Shown: positions 17,228-26,040, counted from the first letter of the stretch. The stretch: DNA of 64,000 nt from CAYVQZ01 sp964453435 (GCA_964453435.1 CAYVQZ010000023.1:1-64000), one strand, 5' to 3'. Notes: generated from the sequence alone by a model not told the origin. Translations and numbers: made by a program.

Positions 17228-17268
17228 CATGGCCAAGAGAATGTGCTATATTACTCTTTGGTGATATA
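17224..17268 (+). promoter_or_regulatory. arsR3 promoter and operator
   Basis: TTGACA (17224-17229) and TATATT (17247-17252) are spaced by 17 bp. An imperfect palindrome TATATTAC-N6-GTGATATA (17247-17268) lies over the -10 box and ends 2 bp before the ATG at 17271. The layout copies that of arsR2. The -35 box overlaps the end of the C39-like gene. Confidence 0.75.
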
Positions 17269-17270
17269 TT

Positions 17271-17678
17271 ATGAGTTCTGTTCAGGAATACACGAAGGTG
17301 TTCAAGGCCCTGGCCGATAAGAATCGCGCGCGAATTCTGAAGATGCTCGGCGAACAGGAACTGTGCGTGTGCCAGATCATGGCGGTGCTCGGCCTCAAAC
17401 AGCCCACGGTCTCAAAACATCTGTCGGTGTTGAAGAAGGCTGGGCTTGTTGAAGCCAGGCGTGATGGAACATGGATTTACTACAGCATTTCGCGGAAGAG
17501 ACGCAACGATTTCGATCAGGCGCATTTGGGGCTCTTGCGCAACTGGCTGAACGATGACGCCACTGTTCAGGCTGACCTGGCACGATTACGGCAAGCGCTG
17601 ATGATAGATGCATGCGAGCTGCGCAACCATGATTTTTCTGACACATCGCCATATGGCGATATACCGCGACCGCCTTAA
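17271..17678 (+). CDS. arsR: ArsR family metalloregulator (copy 3)
   Basis: A 135-residue winged-helix repressor, close to the copy at 15875 over its first ~105 residues: EQELCVCQIMAVLGLKQPTV holds the metal-binding Cys pair, and TVSKHLSVLKKAGLVEARRD the recognition helix. It differs in its C-terminal 25 residues, which are longer and include CELRNHDFSD. As with copy 2 the ATG follows the operator directly with no Shine-Dalgarno. It heads arsD, an IscA-like gene and arsA. The pair probably arose by tandem duplication. Confidence 0.93.
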   Translation: MSSVQEYTKVFKALADKNRARILKMLGEQELCVCQIMAVLGLKQPTVSKHLSVLKKAGLVEARRDGTWIYYSISRKRRNDFDQAHLGLLRNWLNDDATVQADLARLRQALMIDACELRNHDFSDTSPYGDIPRPP

Positions 17679-17785
17679 GGGAATCAATCGGGAAGGGCCA
17701 GTCCCTTGATAACCCGCAACCGATGTTCCGCGCTGAGAGCAAATCATTTTCGGAATGCCAAGGAGTGTTTCCAGGAGAGGAAGCA

Positions 17786-18133
17786 ATGGACATGAAAGTT
17801 GAAATATACGACCCGGCGATGTGTTGTTCCACAGGGCTTTGCGGGCCGGCGGTCGATTCCGTTCAGGTTCGCCTGAACGATGCTATTCTGGCTTTGAAAA
17901 AACAGGGCGTGCAGGTGGAACGATTCAACCTGTCGCAGCAAATCAACGCGGTGATGGCAAACAAACAAGTGGCGGCCCTCCTTCGCGAAAAGGGTAAGAA
18001 GGCGCTTCCAGTGACCATAGTGAATGGAGAGGTCTCCAAGACCGCAGAATACCCCACATACGAAGAATTGTGCAAAGCCCTTGGAATCGAACCGCTAAAA
18101 GACGGGAAACCAATAGCACTGAAGATGGCATAG
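17786..18133 (+). CDS. arsD: ArsD arsenic metallochaperone
   Basis: A 115-residue thioredoxin-fold protein with the ArsD signature near the N-terminus, YDPAMCCSTGLCGPAVD. Cys13, Cys14 and Cys19 match the Cys12/Cys13/Cys18 triad that binds As(III) and passes it to the ArsA ATPase. The C-terminal part (ALPVTIVNGEVSKTAEYPTY) is typical. The ATG at 17786 follows CCAGGAGAGG. It precedes the IscA-like gene by 16 bp and arsA further on, consistent with an arsDA module. Confidence 0.95.
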   Translation: MDMKVEIYDPAMCCSTGLCGPAVDSVQVRLNDAILALKKQGVQVERFNLSQQINAVMANKQVAALLREKGKKALPVTIVNGEVSKTAEYPTYEELCKALGIEPLKDGKPIALKMA

Positions 18134-18149
18134 TACAGGAGATTTTGAA

Positions 18150-18431
18150 ATGCTGGAAATTACCGAAGCAGCTCGAGACCGGTTTCGGAAACTACTCATT
18201 GAGTCAGACAAAGAAGGATATGCCATAAGAATCTTTGTCTCCGCAGGGGGATGCTGTCCCTCGTACGGACTCGATGTGTCGGAAAACGGCGAACACGGCG
18301 ACGACATAATTGAAGCTGGAGATTTGAAGCTCTTCGTAGAGCCAACCGCGCACGAGCAACTCTCCAATGCGACTATCGACTATGCAAACGGTTTTGTGAT
18401 CAGGGGGACATCTTCTTCCTGTTGCGGCTGA
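18150..18431 (+). CDS. IscA/HesB-like Fe-S carrier inside the ars cluster
   Basis: A 93-residue A-type carrier fold: it begins LEITEAARDRFRKLL, contains SAGGCCPSYGLDVS, and ends GFVIRGTSSSCCG. The terminal double Cys stands where IscA has CGC, and another Cys pair lies after the AGG turn. It sits between arsD and arsA, an unusual place. It may repair or deliver Fe-S clusters damaged by arsenite, or bind the metalloid itself; both are inferences. ACAGGAGATTTTGAA gives the ribosome site. Confidence 0.78.
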   Translation: MLEITEAARDRFRKLLIESDKEGYAIRIFVSAGGCCPSYGLDVSENGEHGDDIIEAGDLKLFVEPTAHEQLSNATIDYANGFVIRGTSSSCCG

Positions 18432-18462
18432 TGAAGAAGAAGTAATCGAGAAGGTGAGACAT

Positions 18463-20271
18463 ATGAGCAAATTCGTGACGAACTACCTGTTTTTTTCAGG
18501 CAAAGGCGGGGTTGGAAAGACAACAATTGCGTGCGCTTCGGCCATTCATTCCGCCGCTGAAGGCAAAAAAACATTGATTGTATCGACAGACCCGGCATCC
18601 AATCTGTCGGATGTGTTCGAGCAAGAAATTGGCCACAGGATAAGGCCAATCGAAGGGGTGGATAATCTCTTTGCAATGGAGATAGACCCCGACGAAGCCA
18701 CCAGGGAATATAAGGAGAGGATAATCGGTCCTTTCAGGGAGGTTATGCCCGACGATGTAATCGCGTCACTCGAGGAGCAGTTCAATTCACCCTGTACGAC
18801 GGAGATGGCCTCCTTTGACAGGTTCATCGACTTCATGGAAACGGACGAGTATGACGTCATCGTCTTTGACACCGCGCCCACGGGGCACACCATAAGACTC
18901 CTTGAACTTCCTGTGGACTGGTCAAAACACATAGAGGAGTCCGCTAAAGGCAGCGGCCAAACATGTCTCGGGCCCGTTCAGGCCATTCAGGAATCAAAGG
19001 ACAAGTACAACGCGGCCACAGCGCTGCTGAGAGACCCCGAGAAGACCACTTTCATATTTGTGATGAAACCCGACAAGCTTTCCCTCTATGAAACTCAAAG
19101 GACGGCGTCGGAGCTTGCGACCATTGGCATCAAGCTAGGTGAAGTGGTCATAAACGGTGTTCTCGCAGACGAGATATGCGATACTGATTTTCTCGTTCAA
19201 GCTCGCACAGAACAGCGGAAAATCATTCAAGAAACAGAAAGAGTGGTCGAGAGACCAAAGCGGCATGTGGCGCTAAGAGATGGGGAGGTGAAGGGGGCCG
19301 AGTCGCTGAAAGAGGTTGCAGATGAGTTGTTCAATGGCAGAAGACCATCTTTCAGGGCAATGAAATCAGTGTCTGACCAGCCGGATTTCCCCCTCGAAAA
19401 GCCGGATATCGACCGCCTCTTCCATCCGAACGGAGAGACAAAGGCCATATTCTTTACAGGCAAGGGCGGGGTCGGGAAGACAACAGTCTCGTGCGCAACG
19501 GCCCTCCACCTATCTGAGCAGGGCTTTAATACCTTGCTGGTCACCACCGACCCCGCGGCCCACATTGGGGAGGTCCTCGACAAGAGCATAGGGAGTGAGC
19601 CTACGCCGGTCGCGAACAATCTCTCTGCCGTTATGATAGATCAGCAAGCCGCCTTCAAAGAATATAAGCAACGGGCGCTGAGCGAGGCGCGGGGGAAATA
19701 TTCGGACGACATGTTGATGGCGATGGAGGAGGAGTTGAACTCTCCATGCACCGAGGAAATGGCCTCCTTTGACAAATTTGCCCGGTTCTTTGAAACCGGA
19801 GAATATGATGTCATAGTCTTTGATACCGCCCCGACAGGTCACACACTGAGGCTGCTTGACCTGCCGTTTGACTATGCAAAGCAAGTCGAGATGATGGTTT
19901 CGGGCGGCGAAAACGCCGGCCAAAAGGAGGCGTCACAGAACAGATTCAGCAACATCATCCGAATGCTCAGGGATGAAAACCACACGGTCTTCTGCCTTGT
20001 TCTCTATCCCGAATCCACGCCTATTCTCGAGTCTCATCGCGCGATGCTCGACCTGAAAGAGGCCGGTATCGGCGTTCAATTGGTCGTGGCCAACATGGCG
20101 CTCACTCAGGAGGTATGCCTCAATGACTTTCTTAAACGTCGCAGGCACATGCAAATGGCATATCTGAAAGATATCGGAGAGAAATTCGGCGTCCCCGTCC
20201 TTACCTTCCCCCTGATAAGTGGAGACGTCAGGGGTCTGAAAGCGCTGAACAAGTTGGCGGAGTCACTTTAA
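18463..20271 (+). CDS. arsA: ArsA arsenite-stimulated ATPase (two-domain)
   Basis: A 602-residue protein with two homologous halves, each with a deviant Walker A (FFSGKGGVGKTT near residue 11 and FFTGKGGVGKTT near 330) and the signature DTAPTGHTIRLLELP or DTAPTGHTLRLLDLP. Metalloid-site cysteines occur in NSPCTTEMASFD (half 1), SGQTCLGPVQ and NSPCTEEMASFD (half 2), corresponding to Cys113, Cys172 and Cys422 of the R773 enzyme. It powers arsenite or antimonite export with a membrane partner, here probably Acr3 at 20543. The start at 18463 is chosen over 18454 because AAGGTGAG is correctly spaced. About 270 bp without a recognisable gene follow. Confidence 0.96.
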   Translation: MSKFVTNYLFFSGKGGVGKTTIACASAIHSAAEGKKTLIVSTDPASNLSDVFEQEIGHRIRPIEGVDNLFAMEIDPDEATREYKERIIGPFREVMPDDVIASLEEQFNSPCTTEMASFDRFIDFMETDEYDVIVFDTAPTGHTIRLLELPVDWSKHIEESAKGSGQTCLGPVQAIQESKDKYNAATALLRDPEKTTFIFVMKPDKLSLYETQRTASELATIGIKLGEVVINGVLADEICDTDFLVQARTEQRKIIQETERVVERPKRHVALRDGEVKGAESLKEVADELFNGRRPSFRAMKSVSDQPDFPLEKPDIDRLFHPNGETKAIFFTGKGGVGKTTVSCATALHLSEQGFNTLLVTTDPAAHIGEVLDKSIGSEPTPVANNLSAVMIDQQAAFKEYKQRALSEARGKYSDDMLMAMEEELNSPCTEEMASFDKFARFFETGEYDVIVFDTAPTGHTLRLLDLPFDYAKQVEMMVSGGENAGQKEASQNRFSNIIRMLRDENHTVFCLVLYPESTPILESHRAMLDLKEAGIGVQLVVANMALTQEVCLNDFLKRRRHMQMAYLKDIGEKFGVPVLTFPLISGDVRGLKALNKLAESL

Positions 20272-20542
20272 TGGCAGCAGGACCCGAAGGCCGGCGCAAC
20301 GAGAGACGGGATCTCCTGAGCGACCGCGGAGGATTTTTCCGCTGCGGATCATGCATCAGATAGGAAGAAGAAAAACGAACGTTGAATCCGATCGAGACGA
20401 AAGCCAACGTCGCCTCGGAGAAAATACCGCCTTCGAGGCCTTCATCTCAAGGAATAACCCATGCAGGCCCCGGCGCTAACAGGAAAACGCAGTATATTGG
20501 CAACTGAAACGGGCAAACAAACTGTCGAAAGGGACCAAAAAG

Positions 20543-21637
20543 ATGGCTGACAAAAGTGTTGCAAGGCAGCTTTCGCTGCTGGACCGTTTTTTGACGTTGT
20601 GGATTTTCCTCGCGATGATTGTGGGGGTGGGCTCGGGGTACTTCACGCCCGGCATCGTCAAATTCATCACGAAATTCCAGGTGGGAACCACTTCGATTCC
20701 CATCGCGATCGGCCTTATACTGATGATGTATCCTCCGCTGGCGAAAGTGAAGTATGAGGAACTCGGCCGCGTATTCAAGGACGTGAAGGTGCTTACGCTT
20801 TCACTGGTCCAAAACTGGGTGGTGGGACCCATCCTGATGTTCGTATTGGCGGTGCTGTTCCTGCGCGGATATCCGGAATACATGGTCGGCCTCATCATGA
20901 TAGGGCTCGCCCGCTGCATCGCGATGGTGATTGTGTGGAACGACCTCGCCAAGGGCGATACGGAATACGCCGCCGCGCTGGTGGCCTTCAATTCGATTTT
21001 CCAGATTCTCTTGTATTCGGTGTATGCGTATATCTTCATCACCATCCTTCCGGGCTTGCTTGGGATGAAAGGACTGGCCGTGCATGTCTCGATGGGCCAG
21101 ATAGCCGAGAGCGTGTTCATCTATCTCGGCATTCCCTTCATCGCGGGCATCATTACCCGGTTCAGCCTGATTTCCCTTAAAGACAAGACATGGTACGAGC
21201 AGAAATTCATTCCGAAAATCAGCCCCATCACGCTGATCGCCCTGCTGTTCACGATTGTCGTCATGTTCTCGCTCAAAGGCGAGTACATCGTGCAGTTGCC
21301 CATGCACGTGGTCAGGATCGCTATCCCGCTGCTCATTTATTTCGTGTTGATGTTCCTCGTTTCCTTCTATATGAGCAAGAAGGCTGGCGCCAATTACGAG
21401 CAGAGCACGACGCTCTCCTTCACCGCAGCCAGCAACAACTTCGAGCTTGCGATTGCAGTTGCGGTCGCCGTCTTCGGGATAGACTCGGGGGAAGCCTTTG
21501 CCGCCGTGATTGGACCGCTGGTGGAGGTTCCGGTGCTTATCGGTCTGGTCAACGTGGCCCTGTGGCTCAAGCGAAAATACTTTCCATATGCGGTCGAGAC
21601 GCCTGCCGGCGTCTGTCATGTGTCGTGCAAGCCCTGA
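20543..21637 (+). CDS. acr3: Acr3 arsenite efflux permease
   Basis: A 364-residue, ten-helix transporter of the ACR3/BASS superfamily. The conserved membrane Cys lies in IGLARCIAMVIVWNDLAKGD (fourth helix), the residue required for As(III) transport in characterised Acr3 proteins. The segment TTLSFTAASNNFELAIAVAV matches the ninth helix. It exports As(OH)3 by proton antiport and may be energised further by ArsA. The last residues carry two Cys (GVCHVSCKP). It precedes arsC by 57 bp, giving an acr3-arsC module. Confidence 0.96.
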   Translation: MADKSVARQLSLLDRFLTLWIFLAMIVGVGSGYFTPGIVKFITKFQVGTTSIPIAIGLILMMYPPLAKVKYEELGRVFKDVKVLTLSLVQNWVVGPILMFVLAVLFLRGYPEYMVGLIMIGLARCIAMVIVWNDLAKGDTEYAAALVAFNSIFQILLYSVYAYIFITILPGLLGMKGLAVHVSMGQIAESVFIYLGIPFIAGIITRFSLISLKDKTWYEQKFIPKISPITLIALLFTIVVMFSLKGEYIVQLPMHVVRIAIPLLIYFVLMFLVSFYMSKKAGANYEQSTTLSFTAASNNFELAIAVAVAVFGIDSGEAFAAVIGPLVEVPVLIGLVNVALWLKRKYFPYAVETPAGVCHVSCKP

Positions 21638-21694
21638 GTGGTTGATAGCGCTAATGGCTATCCGAAACGGGAGGAAGTCCCGGGAAGAGATACC

Positions 21695-22093
21695 ATGAAA
21701 AGAGTCCTTTTCGTTTGCGTCGAGAACTCCTGCCGCTCGCAGATGGCCGAAGGTTTCGCCCGCGCGCTCGCCAGGGAGACCATCGAGCCGTTCAGCGCCG
21801 GCTCGCAGCCTTCCGGCATCGTGAACCCGAAAGCGGTCGCGGCAATGAAAAATGCGGGGATAGACATTTCCGTCCAGAAGTCAAAGGGATTCGATTCGCT
21901 GCCGGAGAACGACTGGGACGCCATCGTGACCATGGGCTGCGGTGATGCCTGTCCCTTCCTTCCCGCAAAGATGAGAATCGATTGGGATTTGCCCGAGCCG
22001 AAGGAAATGCCCGAGCCGGAATTCAACAAGGTTCGTGATGAAATACGCAGCCGTGTCGAAAAGCTGATTGACGACCTGCAGAAAGACGCCTGA
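21695..22093 (+). CDS. arsC: Thioredoxin-coupled arsenate reductase ArsC
   Basis: A 132-residue low-molecular-weight phosphatase-fold protein. The P-loop is VCVENSCRSQMAEG with Cys at residues 8 and 13; the resolving pair lies in MGCGDACPFLPAK. Three redox cysteines of this type place it with the thioredoxin-dependent (S. aureus pI258) class rather than the glutaredoxin class. It reduces As(V) to As(III) for export by Acr3. The ATG at 21695 follows GGGAAGAGA. It ends the arsenic island. Confidence 0.95.
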   Translation: MKRVLFVCVENSCRSQMAEGFARALARETIEPFSAGSQPSGIVNPKAVAAMKNAGIDISVQKSKGFDSLPENDWDAIVTMGCGDACPFLPAKMRIDWDLPEPKEMPEPEFNKVRDEIRSRVEKLIDDLQKDA

Positions 22094-22574
22094 GCTTCCC
22101 CCCGACTCGACTGCAACCATTATCGTGTTCTGCCCGACCGTTTTCCGGTTTACCGATTGATAATTCTGAAGCGGCGCCTCCCGCCCTCTTTCCCATCTTT
22201 TCGACATCTCCGTCACCTGTCGCACAAACAAGTGGTTCAACCGCGCCGGGGTACGGTTTTTGAAGAGGCCGCGGAACCTGTACGGCGTGATATTCGGCTT
22301 GACAACGAGCGTTATGCAATATAGAATAACGCCTGAAAAACGCGCCTGCAGGAGCCATCTGCAACAGGCGGATTGTATAGACGTTGCGAAAACCACAAAC
22401 AGGATGGAAAAGCCTGATAATTCGTTGAAAGGCGACTGAGGAACAGCGAATTTCTGTCCACAGGTAAAACGGAAAAGGAAACCGAAAACATCTTTTCCGA
22501 ATACCCCGAGGGCGATGACCTCGGGCCCGGTTCCCCGGAACGCCAGCCTGAACTTGCTGGAAAAAGGAGCAGGA
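22094..22574 (+). promoter_or_regulatory. 480-bp intergenic region with sigma70 promoter and structured leader for fmdE
   Basis: TTGACA at 22299-22304 and TAGAAT at 22322-22327 are spaced by 17 bp. The predicted transcript has a leader of about 240 nt before the FmdE gene. Near its start is a hairpin with outer stem CGCCTG/CAGGCG (about 22345-22371) and an inner CAG/CTG stem; near the end lies CCCGAGG-N9-CCTCGGG-like pairing (about 22504-22530). A regulatory leader is possible, but I could not match it to the Moco or other riboswitch consensus. Nothing gene-like is seen in 22094-22298. Confidence 0.5.
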
Positions 22575-23189
22575 ATGAGCGCTGCGGACGACAGAATGGA
22601 TTTCCAGTCATTACTCGAGGAATCTGTCAGAATCCACGGACACCTGTGCCCCGGACAGGTCCTTGGGGTGCGAATGTCCATGGTCGGCCTGCGCGAAGTC
22701 GGTATATCAGACCCCAAAGGCGATGACCGAAAGAATATCATCGCCTTCGTCGAGATGGACCGGTGCGCCACCGACGCCGTTCAATCGGTGACAGGATGCT
22801 CGATGGGAAAACGCACGCTGAAGTTCATGGACTACGGGAAAATGGCGGCGACTTTCGTCAATCTGAACACCGGCAGGGCGGTGCGTGTGCTGGCCCGGGA
22901 GGAGTCTCGCGGGCTTGCGGCGGCCCGCTTTCCCGAAATAAGCGACAGGCACAAGGCGCAACTGGAAGCGTACAAGGTCATGCCGGAACACGAACTTTTT
23001 GAAGCGATGGAAGTCGCAGTCGAGCTGAAACCCGAAGACATGCCCGGCCGTCCACTCAGCCGAGTGCAATGCGAGCAGTGCGGCGAACACGTGCAGGACA
23101 GGCGCGAGATTCAGGCCGGGGGCAGGATTCTCTGTCGGCCGTGCGCGGAGGGCGGCTACTACACTGCCGGCAAAAAAATTTTTTTGTAG
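22575..23189 (+). CDS. FmdE family protein with C-terminal zinc ribbon
   Basis: A 204-residue protein. Residues about 10-150 are an FmdE domain: SVRIHGHLCPGQVLGVRMSM, then AFVEMDRCATDAVQSVTGCS, and GKMAATFVNLNTGRAVRV. The tail has a four-Cys ribbon (CEQCGEHVQ and CRPCAEGG). The family is named for a formylmethanofuran dehydrogenase-associated protein but is widespread in anaerobes near molybdenum or tungsten enzymes, with metal or cofactor handling proposed. AAAGGAGCAGGA gives a strong ribosome site. A MoeA-like gene follows 76 bp later, suggesting a molybdopterin-related pair. Confidence 0.9.
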   Translation: MSAADDRMDFQSLLEESVRIHGHLCPGQVLGVRMSMVGLREVGISDPKGDDRKNIIAFVEMDRCATDAVQSVTGCSMGKRTLKFMDYGKMAATFVNLNTGRAVRVLAREESRGLAAARFPEISDRHKAQLEAYKVMPEHELFEAMEVAVELKPEDMPGRPLSRVQCEQCGEHVQDRREIQAGGRILCRPCAEGGYYTAGKKIFL

Positions 23190-23265
23190 CCCGTTATGCG
23201 AATCAGTCCTAAGACCGTCCCTATCGATAAAAACGCCGGCACGCGCGAAGCAAAGGAGGCGAGAG

Positions 23266-24348
23266 ATGTGTGAGGGCGATTTCGGAAGCGCAAAGCTTCT
23301 TTACGGCGATACGTTCAAAACGGTTCCCGTCGCCGAAGCGGTTGGCATGCCGCTGGCGCATGACATCACCGAAATACGACCCGGAGAGTTCAAGGGCAGG
23401 GCATTCAAAAAAGGGCACATCATACGACCCGACGACGTCTGCCATCTCCAGCGGCTGGGCAAAGAGAAGGTGTACGTGCTGGCGATCTCCGACGACGAGA
23501 TGCACGAGGATGAGGCCGCCTGGGTGCTCGTAGCGGCGGTTATGGGTCCCGGAGTAGTTTCCGACGACCAGCCCAGAGAAGGGCGAATCAACCTGTTTGC
23601 CGCATGGAACGGCCTCCTGAAAGTCAACGTCGAAAGCCTTATGCGCTTCAATATGCTCGCCGAGGTCATGTGCGCCACCCTCCACACCAACACGGTGGTG
23701 AAGAAGGGGGACCGCATCGCCGGCACCCGCGCGATTCCTCTTGTCATAAAGCGACATATCGTGGATAACGCGGTCGCGGCCGCCGGAGCCGGAATCGTCG
23801 AGGTCAAGAAGATGGCGCGGCCTCGCGCCGGCGTGGTCATAACCGGAAACGAGGTCTATCACGGGAGAATCCGTGACGCGTTCGCGCCGATTATCCGCGA
23901 AAAAGTCGAGCGATTCGGAGGGGAGGTCGTAACAACGAAATACTCGCCCGACGACCAGGAGCAGATCGAGCGCTGCGTCCGGGAGTGTCTGGATTCGGGC
24001 GCCAATCTTCTCGTGACGACCGGCGGAATGTCCGTTGACCCGGATGACGTGACGAGGTTCGCAATCCGCAGACTGGGCGCCGAGGACCTCGTGTACGGTT
24101 CGCCGGTCCTGCCGGGCGCCATGCTGCTCGTCGCATACATTCAAGGGAATCAGGGCGACGGCCCCGTTCCGATTGTGGGTGTGCCGGCCTGCGCGCTGTA
24201 CCATAAGACGACCGTATTCGACCTCATCCTTCCCCGTGTTCTCGCGGGAGAGCGCATCGACAGAACGGAACTCGCCCGGCTGGGGCACGGCGGACTCTGC
24301 CTCGACTGTCCGGAATGCCGATATCCGATTTGTCCGTTCGGAAAATAG
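23266..24348 (+). CDS. MoeA/MogA-like molybdopterin-binding protein
   Basis: A 360-residue protein. The C-terminal half holds the MoCF-binding fold: GVVITGNEVYHGRIRDAFAP, then LLVTTGGMSVDPDDVTRF, and a strand-turn PIVGVPACALYHKTTVFDLI. The N-terminal half is shorter than in MoeA and keeps AVGMPLAHDITEIRPGEFKG, the typical opening. A Cys-rich tail (CLDCPECRYPICPFGK) is added, perhaps binding zinc or an Fe-S cluster. Such proteins are often found with FmdE in anaerobes and may insert or hold molybdenum or tungsten cofactor. No molybdoenzyme gene is present in the window. Confidence 0.85.
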   Translation: MCEGDFGSAKLLYGDTFKTVPVAEAVGMPLAHDITEIRPGEFKGRAFKKGHIIRPDDVCHLQRLGKEKVYVLAISDDEMHEDEAAWVLVAAVMGPGVVSDDQPREGRINLFAAWNGLLKVNVESLMRFNMLAEVMCATLHTNTVVKKGDRIAGTRAIPLVIKRHIVDNAVAAAGAGIVEVKKMARPRAGVVITGNEVYHGRIRDAFAPIIREKVERFGGEVVTTKYSPDDQEQIERCVRECLDSGANLLVTTGGMSVDPDDVTRFAIRRLGAEDLVYGSPVLPGAMLLVAYIQGNQGDGPVPIVGVPACALYHKTTVFDLILPRVLAGERIDRTELARLGHGGLCLDCPECRYPICPFGK

Positions 24349-24465
24349 GGTCCTCAGCTCGACCCCACCTTAAATTCGGAGACGAATCTCCGCCCATGGG
24401 ACAGATTCACGGTCTCCTCCCCGCCTTCTCGGCGCAATGCCCGTCCCTCAAGGCGTGTCAAGGCG

Positions 24466-24495
24466 TTGACACGAATTTCCCGCGCGCATTATAAT
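24466..24495 (+). promoter_or_regulatory. Near-consensus sigma70 promoter for the larA-like gene
   Basis: TTGACA (24466-24471) and TATAAT (24490-24495) are spaced by 18 bp. The predicted leader to the ATG at 24616 is about 115 nt. No clear operator or hairpin is seen. Confidence 0.8.
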
Positions 24496-24615
24496 TTTGC
24501 GGTTTCTCCCGTGCGCGAATTCGCCCTCGCAACCTGAAATACTGTCGACCTGGCGCCTTATGCTCTCGGAAAAATTTCGAAGAAAGCATCCGCAGTCGAA
24601 GCAAGGAATGGAGAA

Positions 24616-26037
24616 ATGACGGAAAAGAAGCTTTTTGTTGACCGGTGGGAAGAGCCCATCGAGATTTCGGTCCCGGCGAATTCGGTTGTGCTTCAGGCGG
24701 AGCCGAAGCCGGACTATCCCGCGCTCGAGGACCCCGTGAGCGCAATTCGTGAAGCCCTTTCATCGCCGCTCGGCATGCCGCCGCTTCCCGAACTGGTCAA
24801 TGCAAACAGCACGGTGGCAATCGCGTTTGACGACCCGCTGAAGTACGGCCCCAAGTACCTCACTGTGCCGGTCCTGGTCGAAGAACTCGAGCGGGCGGGC
24901 GTGAAAAGAGCAAACATCAGGCTTGTCAGCGCAAACGGAACGCACGACAAACCGCCGAAAGAAGATTTTGTCGGATTCTATCGCGGACAATATCCCGTGC
25001 TGCCGGATGCCCTTGTGGACGAATTCTGGCCCGACCGGTTCATTAACCACGACGCGCACGACCCCGAGACGCTCGTGGAGATGGGGACCTCACGGCTCGG
25101 CGACCTCGTCGAGCATAATCGCGTCCTCGTTGATTCGGACCTCACGATATATGCCGGCTCGGTCATTCCTCTACTTTGGGGTGGCTACAGCGGAGAGGGC
25201 GTCGTTGTCGGGCTCGGAAGCGCGCGCAGCATCTATTCCCACCACCGGTTCTCGGTGATAGGGTCGCCGGAATCGACCCACAGCGACCCGAGAACGCACG
25301 CCTACCGGCGCCACAAGGATGCTGTCATGGACCGCATCGAGGAACATATTGGAAAAAAGATTTTCTATTTGAACGGTGTCCCCGACCCGACCGGCAATTG
25401 GGCCGGATTCTTCGCCGGTCATTACAAGGAAATCCAGGAACCTCAATGGGAATGCGCCGACCGGCAGCACCTGCATGGCTCGGTACAGGCCGACATCATA
25501 ATCGCGGGACTTCCCCGATACTATTTTTACGGCGACACGCGCAATCCGATCATTAACATGATAGCCGCGACAACGATTCTGAGAAGTTGGCGACACAAGC
25601 CCATTCTCAGGGAAGGCGGCACGCTGATTCTTGTAAGCAAGTGCGACGGGCATATTGACCCGGAGAAGCATCCCTCCTACGCAAAGGCTCTCGAATTGTT
25701 CAATGAGGCCGGCTCCGCCGGCGAACTGGAGCAGAGGTATTTCGAGTCCCTGTACTCCGACAAAAGCCTCGTGGAAAAATATCGGCGCCAGAACGCGTAC
25801 CATCCCGTTCACCCGATATGGCTGTTCAACGAAAGCCAGTATGCGCTCGACCACGCCGGAAGCGTGATTATTGCAACCGCCGAAAACCCTGACGCGCCCA
25901 AATCGGTGGGAGGCGAATATGCCCCCACGTTCGAGGAAGCGCTGGCCCGCGCGATGAGATCGGCGGGAGCGAACCCTCGAGTGCTTGTGTTGCCAACCTT
26001 CTTCTCGTACGTGCCGATGTTGTTTCTGGTTGAGTGA
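24616..26037 (+). CDS. LarA-like protein (DUF2088, nickel-pincer racemase superfamily)
   Basis: A 473-residue protein of the lactate racemase LarA superfamily. Recognisable parts are AFDDPLKYGPKYLTVPVLVEEL, RLVSANGTHDKPPKEDF (the GTH motif of the N-terminal domain), DAHDPETLVEMGTSRLGDLV, then SDLTIYAGSVIPLLWGGYSG, and IIAGLPRYYFYGDTRNPIIN in the C-terminal domain. Characterised members racemise 2-hydroxy acids with a nickel-pincer nucleotide cofactor. No larB, larC or larE is visible, and the protein is longer than LarA (about 425), so the substrate is open. It forms a tight pair with the SDR gene (3-bp gap). The Ni/Co uptake cluster at 45-51 kb fits its likely metal need. Confidence 0.8.
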   Translation: MTEKKLFVDRWEEPIEISVPANSVVLQAEPKPDYPALEDPVSAIREALSSPLGMPPLPELVNANSTVAIAFDDPLKYGPKYLTVPVLVEELERAGVKRANIRLVSANGTHDKPPKEDFVGFYRGQYPVLPDALVDEFWPDRFINHDAHDPETLVEMGTSRLGDLVEHNRVLVDSDLTIYAGSVIPLLWGGYSGEGVVVGLGSARSIYSHHRFSVIGSPESTHSDPRTHAYRRHKDAVMDRIEEHIGKKIFYLNGVPDPTGNWAGFFAGHYKEIQEPQWECADRQHLHGSVQADIIIAGLPRYYFYGDTRNPIINMIAATTILRSWRHKPILREGGTLILVSKCDGHIDPEKHPSYAKALELFNEAGSAGELEQRYFESLYSDKSLVEKYRRQNAYHPVHPIWLFNESQYALDHAGSVIIATAENPDAPKSVGGEYAPTFEEALARAMRSAGANPRVLVLPTFFSYVPMLFLVE

Positions 26038-26040
26038 TGA

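Noticed and set aside
20271..20363. Short frame starting on the arsA stop codon (TAATG) with a CGSC motif
   Set aside because: Only 30 residues, Arg-rich and without a ribosome site of its own; the overlap with the arsA stop could be chance.
22335..22574. Molybdenum-cofactor riboswitch before fmdE
   Set aside because: Leader length and hairpins are suggestive, but I could not recognise the conserved Moco RNA core.
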